From Hexactinellida sp. DTS-2022 (lineage: Eukaryota > Porifera > Hexactinellida): a DNA stretch of 64,000 bases. Location: NCBI GenBank assembly GCA_028753945.1, contig JAPNXP010000002.1:15135624-15199623 (forward strand). Direction: 5' to 3'. The notes beneath the pieces are model-generated. The model saw only the letters and a program-made list of their open reading frames with translations, did not search any database and had not been told where the DNA came from. This document shows positions 55,896 to 64,000 of the stretch, piece by piece. The first letter of the stretch is position 1, and each line of letters opens with the position of its first letter. A program made the position numbers and the translations under genes.

Positions 55896-58800
55896 TTATT
55901 TCTGTTTCTGAGGTTTGACAAGAAGTGCAGTGTGTTGGCCCCCTGAAGCAATTGCTATTATAGTCCTGTCTTCCAGCTGTTTCCCTGTCAACAGGACTGG
56001 GTCAAAGGAATCCTCGTCATCTCCTAACACAAATAATAATAATATTAACAATGATATCTAAACAAAATTAACGAATATATTATTATGGATATTCAAGGGA
56101 CCAATATTGTGTTCATAATAGAGACTTTATAATAAGCGAACTCAACTTCAAACCCTATGTAAGTTGTTAAATTGGACCATAGGGCTTGTTCATAATAAAA
56201 AGTTCATATTAAGCAGACAGAAAATTGGCGCTCAAGTATAAAATACTTTCGGTACAGCTGTAATTTTAGATTTTTACATGATATTATTAAGGTGTTGTTA
56301 ATTAATTAAGAGAATACTTATACAGTCGACTGTATTACTAATATTCTCCGCTAAACACTGACTATTAAAGGTATATAAATACAGTAAACTCCCGTTATAA
56401 CGAAGTCAGATTTATAACGAAATGGACATTTTCCCCCAGAGCACTAAATCCATATTTATTATCCGCTTATAACGAATAACCGGATATAACGAAGGGATTT
56501 ACAGGTCCCAAGCACTTCGTTATAACGAGAGTTTACTGTATTTGTTAATGGACAATTAGTTAAGTGGACTATTAGAGATAACAGACTGTACTATTACCAA
56601 CAAACATACCAATGATCTAAACAAATATCACCAACATACATCAGTGGCGTACCAGGGGGGGGGGGGGGCAAGGGGGCCATGGCCTCCCCCGAAATATTTG
56701 CTCATTAGTTACAATTATATATAGATATATATCCAAATCAGTGGAAAACCCAAGGGACAATGGGTTTGGAACTACCTTGGGCCCCCCCGAATAAAAAAGA
56801 TGGCTACGCTACCAACAAACATACATACCTGTGGTGAGCTGATAGCAGGTGCCCATGCCCCACGCGTACGCCTGTCCCTCCTCCGTGAGGGCGTAGGAGA
56901 CAGAGGAGCCACAGGCAACAGCTGACACATAGGAGAAACAGCTGACCGGAGTAGGCCTAGCGACCTCCGTGTTAACCTCTGCACCTAACGGAATAACCAG
57001 GGATACTGTAATAGTATACAGTCGAAATCGGATTATTTGTCCAATTCTTTTCATGGATAATTCGACAAAATAATCCGATAAGACAAATAAACCCGGTGGT
57101 ATATATATCATAATTTTCCTCGAATATTAGGACAAAATAGTCCGATAAAAACAAAATAATCCGATGACAAAATAATCCGATTTCGACTGTATTGTTAATA
57201 GAATTATATATACTCTGTTAATAGGAACACCAGGGGACCGTATTAATATGTTCGTATTATCCGGAATTCGTATTAACCGGAGTCACTTGCAGGCTAGGGG
57301 AATTAACCTTGTACTCCTTAACCGATATTTCCCTTATCCGTGTTCCTATTAACGAGTCTATATATTGTAGAACCTCGTTAATACGGACACTATTTCAATC
57401 CCCTTCAAAACCTTTTCATGCAAATGACACCGGTTAATACGAATCTCGGATAAAGCATACTCCTTTCGACGGTTCCCTGGTGTTCGTACTATATATATTA
57501 TACGAACTAACACAAATTAAATAGGAACTGACTAACTAGTATAACTAACCTAAGAGTATATCGTATAATAGGAACTGACTAACTAGGTATAACTAACCTA
57601 GACCTAGAGTACCGAAGTGCCCTCTCCCACACACGAACACTTTCCCCATCGCGGTTATAACGGAGTGGTGATGTCCCCCTGAGAACTGAATATCGGAACC
57701 TGTCAGGTTGGGGGGTGCCCACCCCCCTAGATCCAGACGGGTTGGTATATACGTGGTGTCGCAGTGCCCCAAGCCCAGCTGACCGTAGTTGTTAAGCCCC
57801 CATACGTATATGCGGAGGGTGGGCCCTGAGGCTATGGCCACTGTTTGGTAGGCGCCGGTGTACACCTCGGATATAGAGGGCTTCTTAAAGCCCCGCTCCC
57901 GCGGGAAATGCACCGGCTAGAGATATACAGATAGATATAGAGCGTATTATATAGCATATTCTCACACCTTATCTTAATGTAATACTTTACAGTGTTATAC
58001 AGTGGTAATCGCTTAATAATAGTTGCTCTAAAATAGCATAAAATTGCTCTATTAGCAAGTTATTTCAGTCCCCAAGCGAGCATTTAATTAATGTTAATTC
58101 TGTTCCTCTAATAGCAAGTTCGCCTATTAGCAAGCAAATTTCGTGCAAAATGCGACTTGCTATTATGCGAACACCACTGTATATATAATAAGTATACTTA
58201 ATACGAGTTTAATATTTACAAATTTCTAATATGAATATTTATTGTTTGAAATATTTACAAAAAACTAAGTAATAAGTTATAGAGAATGCTTATATAGAGT
58301 TCAGATTTTTCCCATACTAAAAGCCCAGGCTTACTTTCTAAAGGTCAATTTCAAAGCTTGGGAAAAACTGCCCTTTCTCAGTGCCTGAATACACATACTG
58401 AAAAACTGAACTCTACTATGAGCTCCATATAAGTAATTTCTAAGTTATATAAATCCCAAGTATGTATGTACGTTATAACCGAGTTCTACTGTACAAGTAA
58501 GTCCGCTGTATTACACACTATACAAACCATGGATGTGTTATCACTACTACCCTATATAACACACGCTACTATCCCTACCTTAGGTTCCAGCAGATATCCC
58601 TTGCCCCTCCTGCCGCCCCTGGTGCTAAAGCTGCCCGCCACCCGCCCCAGCTGTCCCTGCTCCGCGTTCCCCAGCGTGAGCACCTCTCCCCTCTCCGTGA
58701 GCAGAACCAAGTGGTCGTTACCCGAACACACCTTAACCACAGGTACACAGCTAGCTGCGTTGTGGAGAATAACAGGGGTCTTAGTCTTAGTGACGTCATC

Positions 58801-60529
58801 CTGTAGCCCGAATAGACCAGAGTTATCCTATAGTGTTAGTATAGTGTTGTAAGGTCGGGAAATTTCCAAAAAATTCCCAAATTTCGGGAAATTTTACATG
58901 GAAAAATTATTGTGCGATGTCCAGTAATTTTCTATATTGTCCAGGGTTTTTTGCAATTATTTTTTATTATCATCCAATTGTCTCCGATTCGTTCACATTA
59001 AACTAATAGTGTCCAGTTTTTCAGTTTCAGTTTTTCTATTATAACCTGTGTCCAGGATTGTCCCGGATTTTTGTCGAAATTTTGAGAAATGTCCAGGTTT
59101 TGGCCGAAAATCCTCTGGTCACCCTAGTATAATAAACCTATTAATATATACTACAGTTCCCACTATCACACACCCTGAATGTGCCGGACACGTACACAGT
59201 CCCGGTGCCGGTCAGATAGGCTGAGTGGGAGTCCCCAGCTGAGACCAGCACCACCTTAATGGCGCCTAATCCGGAGACCCTGGCAGGCACCTGCTCCTCT
59301 CCCTCTCCCGCCTCTCGTCCGAGAGCTCCCTCGTCGTTACAGCCAAAGCTGTACACCTACAGGGGTAGTTATATGATTATAGTCCAGCGGCATAGCCATA
59401 AAATTTCAACAGATCGTTCAATTTTTGATAAAAGCACCAAAATTTGTACACATGTACTTTGATGTAGTGCGAACATTTTTGGATATTGAGGCAATTGAAA
59501 GAGTGTCTATATCGGCCATAACAGCTCGCCAAAGTAACCACGTCCGATAGTGTTCGCCGGGCTTGTTTCCAAGAAAAACTTGTTCAAATTAAGTTATATC
59601 GTCTTTTTATTGTTGAATTCGGTTTCGAAATAAAATTCCGATAATTAATTTGATATATGTATGCTGGAGTGTATCAGGAATGTGTCAAAAAATTCCATTC
59701 CCCAATTGTGTCCTTACCCAATAAAGTGACCCCTCTTTCGACTTCACTCAACTACATGAGTTAATTATGCACATACCGACCCTGTAAAACGTGATTTGAT
59801 AAAATTATTCGATATTTACCGTAATTTACCATAAAAAATAATATTTCCCACGGTATCTCACCTCTCCGCTGTCAGTTAACAGGAGGGTGTGCATACCCCC
59901 TGCGGCCACCTGTCTCAGCCCGACCCCCTCCAGCCCCCGGAGGAGCGCAGGTTTCTTGCGCATCAGGACGGACTCCCCGAGGCCCAGCTGTCCCACGTCC
60001 CCCTGGCCAAACAGCAGCGCCTGCCCCCCCACCTCACACGGGGAATCTATAAATAGACACATGTGGAACTATAGCATTTGTGCTATTAGAGCAGCGATTC
60101 CCAACCTCCCAGGGGGAATCTATAAATAGAACTAACTGGAACCACAGTGGAAACCGGTTATTTCTAACCATTTCTTTTCAGATAAAAATAGTAAGAAAAA
60201 CCGATTAAAATACTTTGGAATTTCTTATAAAAGATTGTATCACTAATTGTTAGAATAAACCGGTTTCGACTGTATCACATTTTGTGCATGAATTAGTTTA
60301 TAGAGCAAAATTGCTATTAGGCACGCCAGGCTATTCTAGAACCTATGGAAGTTAGTTCCGTACCATAGTTGAGTTTCAGTTTCTTTATGTCTGGCTCTAT
60401 GTTAGGGATGACTCTCCGTTTTCTCTGCGACTGAGTCGGTTCTTCGCTTGACACCATAGACTCAGATAAATCTAATCCCTGGTCCAAATCTGTCGGAGAG
60501 GAAGGACTGGAGTTGATATTGGAAGCCAT
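55896..60529 (-). CDS. RCC1: Regulator of chromosome condensation 1 (Ran GEF)
   Basis: Seven exons, phases consistent: 60529-60343, 60046-59862, 59356-59174, 58827-58579, 57916-57598, 56984-56829, 56023-55896; 468 residues. The N-terminal 60 residues are basic/Ser-rich with [17 protein letters not shown] (NLS-like). Seven RCC1 blades follow: [51 protein letters not shown] with the RCC1-specific [53 protein letters not shown] and [12 protein letters not shown]. The sequence follows canonical chromatin RCC1 rather than the many RCC1-like proteins. It loads GTP on Ran at chromatin. One repeat contact (YQLTTG for YQLGTG) is altered. RAE1 and RCC1 both serve nuclear transport but nothing suggests a functional cluster. 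Confidence 0.95.
56382..56539. repeat. Palindromic element, family G, reverse copy
   Basis: CAGTAAACTCCCGTTATAACG ... ATAACGAGAGTTTACTG, complete, in the last RCC1 intron. Confidence 0.85.
56644..56812. mobile_element. hAT-like element with poly-G/poly-C core
   Basis: Left end CAGTGGCGTACC followed by a G12 run; right end CCCCCCCGAATAAAAAAGATGG+CTACGCTACC. Both ends lie in ACCAACAAACATACAT-like flanks. A fragment of the same type is at about 53608-53650. Confidence 0.55.
58000..58179. repeat. Palindromic element, family E, reverse copy
   Basis: CAGTGGTAATCGCTTAATAA ... GCGAACACCACTG, with the TTAATGTTAATTCTGTTCCTC core, in an RCC1 intron. Confidence 0.8.
58848..59127. mobile_element. hAT-like element (GGGTGACCAG end)
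   Basis: The right end on the minus strand reads CTAGGGTGACCAGAGG, a common hAT terminus, and the left part has GTCGGGAAATTTCC and GTCCAG repeats. The opposite terminus is decayed. RCC1 intron. Confidence 0.45.
59362..59858. other. RCC1 intron sequence of unknown type
   Basis: About 500 bp unlike the palindromic families around it, with a moderately GC-rich block (CCACGTCCGATAGTGTTCGC+CGGGCTTG). No open frame, hairpin or known motif stands out; possibly a decayed transposon. Confidence 0.4.
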
Positions 60530-60534
60530 CTCTC

Positions 60535-60770
60535 TCTCTCAGACGATATAAATACTAACTTATTAATTAGCATATTATTGTTAAACCTGTCGGCACAGCT
60601 GTAATTTTAGATTTTTCATGTCATCATATAAAAGTGTTACGTAACGATATAAATACTAACTTAATTAATTAGCAGATTATTGTTAAACCTGTCGGCACAG
60701 CTGTAATCTTAGATTTTTCATGCCATCATATAAAGGTGTTAATTAACGATATAAATACTAAAGTTCTTAG
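60535..60770. repeat. Tandem duplication of about 113 bp upstream of RCC1
   Basis: Two copies of ACGATATAAATACTAACTTA ... GTTAAACCTGTCGGCACAGC+TGTAAT ... ATGTCATCATATAAA, plus the start of a third. They occupy the space between the RCC1 start codon (60529) and the stop of the next gene (60809). A related single copy is in the last RCC1 intron (56243-56310). Confidence 0.8.
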
Positions 60771-60808
60771 CAAATTCTTAAAAATAAAAAGTTAACAAAT
60801 AATAATAA

Positions 60809-62875
60809 TTAGTCATTTCTGTGTTGTAAACACTTGAATAGTTTCAGTTTACAAACAGATAATAAAACAAAAATAAACACCAAATAAATAATAACCGAAA
60901 AGAATGTTCCAAGAATCGCGATTGCTATTTTCAATTTGGAATAGTGACATACCAAATACACATGACAGTAGTCAGGATCACTTAGTTCCACATATTGGAA
61001 TTGGATTACTTTCATATCCTTAATATTAACACTTTTATTTGTTTCATTGTACCAATGTATATCTCCATCCATAGGTTTATACATTGGTCTGTATAATGTA
61101 TAAGCAAAAGATGAATCATTTGCACTAGTAATTGAATATACCCCAGTTTTCGAAAAGGCAAAATGATTGTTATTAACAGTATTAATGTTCCGAGTAAATT
61201 TTACCTTACTCCGTGTATCTGAATAGTTCTTACAAGTCACTACAAATCCAGTCAATAAATATTCAGAATCATAACAAGGATAGGGCAAATAATCGACTTC
61301 AAAATCAATACTTAAGTTCTTATTAAAATTATTAAAATAAGATCCATTTGGATACCAATAATCTTGATTGGAAATAGAATTAATATCTGCAACGGTGATA
61401 TTTTCCTGTACAAATTCAGGTTGTGTTATATTTCCATAGAAAACAATAGAATCCTTATACAAACATTTGCCAGGAGTTAATTCATATCTGCTTTGTGGTT
61501 TTATTAAATGTGTATCAAAATATGTGAATTGGTAACCATAGATTGGCTCAGCCTTTACTAAGTCACAAGTTTCCATAAAATTCAAAATTTCGCCTTCATC
61601 CAAACGCAAATAATCGCCTGGCCTTAATACCAAGTGCGCACGATTGCCCGGTGAATACCAAAGGTATCCTGTGAATGCTGTGATTACAAATGCAATTATA
61701 AAGATTAAACCCCCACTAACAATAACTTTTTTCGCGATTAATTGTAATTTCTCGATTTTACTATAAATATGATCATCGTTTTCGATCAATCCATAATTTC
61801 GAGGGTTATTTTGGTTGATTTTAAACTCTGACATTGACCTGATTAATACCAGAATGAAAAGGATGGTTAGGAGTGGGAAAATAAATGATAGAATATCTGT
61901 AATAATAGCAAATATCATTTCCATAAGAGACGGGTCATTTAGAGAAGTATTCAAGTAATATTTGTAAAAGAAATTCGGAAATTGACACTCGATTAGATTC
62001 AGTATTAATTCTGCTATTAACATACACGCGTATAATACGGAGTATTTCTTAATACGCACCATTTCAGTACGGTTACACAAAGTATTAATTTGTCCGTCAA
62101 AAGGTGAGGGTTCCTGATTATCAGGTCGATGTTCTAGAATTTTAATTTTGTCACCAATCTCACGCCAGAGATAAATAATGAAGTAAACACAAATAACAAC
62201 ATTTATAAGTATTTCTAAGGTGCGTAGTGATTTGGAAAGTGTGTGGAAAGGACTAATCGATTCAGCAACGTTAATGTAGCCACTGTTTTCATTAACTTTG
62301 TTAGCTATTAATTCCGGAAAGCGATAAGAACAAGCAAACACAAATAAAACACGAATAATAAGTAAACTAGTAAATGTTTTGAAATAGAATTTCTTAACAA
62401 CAAGTTTGCAAATGTAGTTCACAAGAAATAGAAACCCCCACAACAACAAATTCTCTCTTGCGGCCTCAAAAGAAGCTTCCAAAAAGAAAAGCACATGATG
62501 AGAAGAAGGGACAATGTAACCGGAAAATTCCGTTTCCTTTTCAATCAAATTAACCAAATATTCGCGATACAAATTCATGTTAAATAGGAAAAATAAACCA
62601 TGGATACACAGTATGACCGTTATAACCTGTAGAATCAATACAGCAATGAAAATACATAGAGTTACCCTATAGTGATTATAATCGTATTCCGCCGCACCAA
62701 AAATTCCCCTTTTCATCCCCATTGGTTTCAGAATCAACCAAATGGAATGTAACACTAAAGGTATGATAAAAGCAGACAGCAACAATGAAAAACCAAATAC
62801 AGCTATGCCGATCCAAAAATATAGAATTTCGTCCGGAAAACGACTTGCAATTATCATGTCCCATAGTGAAATCAT
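60809..62875 (-). CDS. Orphan multi-pass membrane protein, 688 aa
   Basis: Intronless. I do not recognise the family. Hydrophobic segments at residues about 18-48, 70-98, 140-160, 168-186, 222-243, 283-304, 324-352 and 391-413 give eight probable transmembrane helices. A large hydrophilic loop of about 235 residues follows, with many N-glycosylation sequons (NITQ, NITV, NGSY, NLSI, NYSD, NDSS, NETN) and six or more Cys, so it is probably extracellular. A ninth helix at about 650-680 precedes a short Lys/Cys tail. A cytosolic loop near 365-390 is charged. This topology suggests a receptor or transporter, but no motif supports either. The start MISLWDM is the first ATG; the 5' flank has no TATA box. 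RCC1 lies downstream on the same strand. Confidence 0.75.
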   Translation of the reverse strand: MISLWDMIIASRFPDEILYFWIGIAVFGFSLLLSAFIIPLVLHSIWLILKPMGMKRGIFGAAEYDYNHYRVTLCIFIAVLILQVITVILCIHGLFFLFNMNLYREYLVNLIEKETEFSGYIVPSSHHVLFFLEASFEAARENLLLWGFLFLVNYICKLVVKKFYFKTFTSLLIIRVLFVFACSYRFPELIANKVNENSGYINVAESISPFHTLSKSLRTLEILINVVICVYFIIYLWREIGDKIKILEHRPDNQEPSPFDGQINTLCNRTEMVRIKKYSVLYACMLIAELILNLIECQFPNFFYKYYLNTSLNDPSLMEMIFAIITDILSFIFPLLTILFILVLIRSMSEFKINQNNPRNYGLIENDDHIYSKIEKLQLIAKKVIVSGGLIFIIAFVITAFTGYLWYSPGNRAHLVLRPGDYLRLDEGEILNFMETCDLVKAEPIYGYQFTYFDTHLIKPQSRYELTPGKCLYKDSIVFYGNITQPEFVQENITVADINSISNQDYWYPNGSYFNNFNKNLSIDFEVDYLPYPCYDSEYLLTGFVVTCKNYSDTRSKVKFTRNINTVNNNHFAFSKTGVYSITSANDSSFAYTLYRPMYKPMDGDIHWYNETNKSVNIKDMKVIQFQYVELSDPDYCHVYLVCHYSKLKIAIAILGTFFSVIIYLVFIFVLLSVCKLKLFKCLQHRND

Positions 62876-63392
62876 AGTGCAATTGGAATTCAGTTAATTT
62901 CTCAATTGTGCATAAGTAAATTTGAAATAAGATTGGGTTACATTGGAGTTGTATTTGTAGTGCCATTTCCACAAATTATTAATATGGAACTATACACTTT
63001 ATAGTTCCAATAGTGTTAAATGTCTACCGGGCAAAGGTGACTTTTAGGTGTTTTAACTCACCTTTTATATAATATAATATCCATTAAATTGCCTAATAAT
63101 TACAAATTGTGTTAGTATCAGTAAATCGCACCAAACTAGAGACAGTTGTGAAGTCAAAGTAAGTTGCGATACTTGAGTAGGCTTATGATATGGAAGTATC
63201 TGCAACACAAACAGAACCAAGTAATATAGTAACTTCCAATTAGATCGATTGTAGCATCATTACAAAACCACGCACTCATAGTCTAGTCTCATAACGAATA
63301 TAATATGCACTGTGCTCCTATAAATGTATTTGGTAGATAAAAAATTGCTAGTTTCAAGAGGATAAATAGTGAGTGAGAAACTTATTGGAACT
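62876..63392. other. Divergent intergenic region
   Basis: Separates the minus-strand membrane-protein gene and the plus-strand Ig gene, head to head. Apart from a short GGAACTATACACTTTATAGTTCC inverted repeat (62983-63009) I see no repeats or exons. Confidence 0.5.
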
Positions 63393-64000
63393 ATGACGTA
63401 TCTCAAGCATTTTATTGTCTACATTTGGTTGCTACAAATCGCAGGTGAGTCGAAATAAGTAACTAACAACTCTCGTTAGTATATAAACACCAGGGTATGG
63501 TAGGAACTTGTTCGTCTTTTCTGAAATTAATAGTGTGTGCCACTAAGTATTTTTAAGGGGATCGTAATTAATTAATGTGTGTTCTAATGACAGTAAAACC
63601 TCGTTAGTAGGAACACGGTTAATACCAACACTATTTCAGTCCCCTTCAAAGCCTTTTCAATAGAAATATCACCGGTTATTATACAAATTCCGGATAAGGT
63701 GAATGCATTTTGACGGTCCCTGGTGTTCGTACTAACGAGGTTCCACTGTAATTCCTTGTTTATTGTATACAAAGTCTAACATTGTAAATTAGAGGAACTG
63801 AATTTATAAATTGAATATCTTGTAGCCGAGACGATTATAAGGAACAGAGAAATCAACACGGACATTGATCTATCCTGTAACGGCCCTGAGGGCAACAGAA
63901 GATGGTTCTATAAGAAAACAGATAATTCTCTGTTAGTTCCTATTACCTCAGAGAATGGTTCCCATTACGAGATACAAACAAATATCGCCGGACTCAGAAT
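63393..64000 (+). CDS. Ig-domain secreted or receptor protein, 5' exons
   Basis: Exon 1 (63393-63444) encodes MTYLKHFIVYIWLLQIA, a signal peptide, and ends at GTGAGT in phase 1. Exon 2 starts at 63826 after TTGTAG in phase 1 and runs out of the window. It reads AETIIRNREINTDIDLSCNG, then RRWFYKKTDNSLL and HYEIQTNIAGL, the C-W-...-L spacing of an Ig-like domain (phase 1 borders are typical for Ig exons). The full gene could be an Ig-TIR or Ig-kinase receptor, but nothing here decides that. The intron holds a family A palindrome (63591-63749). Confidence 0.75.

Noticed and set aside
3680..63749. A transposase source for the palindromic elements
   Set aside because: I looked for DDE-type frames in and around the elements; none exceeds background.
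1..64000. tRNA, rRNA or snRNA genes
   Set aside because: I saw no cloverleaf with A/B boxes, no rRNA-like stretch and no Sm-site snRNA pattern. The GC hairpins at 8415 and 45641 lack tRNA features.

Overview
This is a metazoan nuclear window: about 35% GC by eye, spliced genes with clear GT-AG boundaries, no tRNA or rRNA genes. The gene set and domain mix (NHL-propeller proteins without RING, TRAF-like, CARD-only, an Ig-like receptor start, an avidin-like gene), short genes and dense palindromic repeats fit a demosponge such as an Amphimedon relative. That assignment is inference; gene identities rest on translated exons whose splice phases I joined by hand.

Layout, left to right: 3' end of a tandem-SH3 gene (+); BSDC1-like gene (+, 708-7446) with an NHL gene (-) in an intron; avidin-like gene (+, 9122-9595); DNA primase large subunit PRIM2 (-, 9976-16824); ethanolaminephosphotransferase EPT1/SELENOI (+, 17124-29357), whose introns hold a LanC-like gene (-), an NHL gene (+) inside that LanC-like gene's intron, and a TRAF-like gene (+); cytosolic carboxypeptidase AGBL5/CCP5 (-, 29442-40143) with a CARD gene and a GNAT gene in its introns; mRNA export factor RAE1 (-, 40669-44536); syntenin (-, 45903-49389); transcription elongation factor TFIIS (-, about 51059-55494), whose U12-type AT-AC intron contains the gene for the U12-spliceosome protein U11-48K (SNRNP48, +); RCC1 (-, 55896-60529); a 688-residue orphan membrane protein (-); and the first exons of an Ig-domain gene (+, 63393 on).

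The host genes are conserved, multi-exon housekeeping genes (replication, transcription, splicing, mRNA export, Ran cycle, lipid synthesis, tubulin modification). Six of the seven nested genes have no intron and most look like innate-immunity or lineage-specific genes. Much of the non-coding DNA is short, near-palindromic elements ending CAGT...ACTG between TA dinucleotides. I name the families A to K: A, AACCTCGTTAGTACGAACACC; B, GACTCTGTTAATAGGAACACC; C, GATGCCGGTTATAAGCACAT; D, CGACTCCGCTTAATAGAGCC; E, GGTGTTCGCCTAATAGCAAG; F, CAGGTCTGCTTATTGTGAAC; G, CTCTCGTTATAACGAAGTGC; H, AACTCGGTTAATACGTAC; I, CGGCCAACACCTTTTCTAAT; J, a hairpin with CCGATGATCGGTGGATAAG; K, GAAACCGGTTTTTTCTAA. No transposase was found. 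hAT-type elements with target duplications and minisatellites that straddle splice sites are also present.
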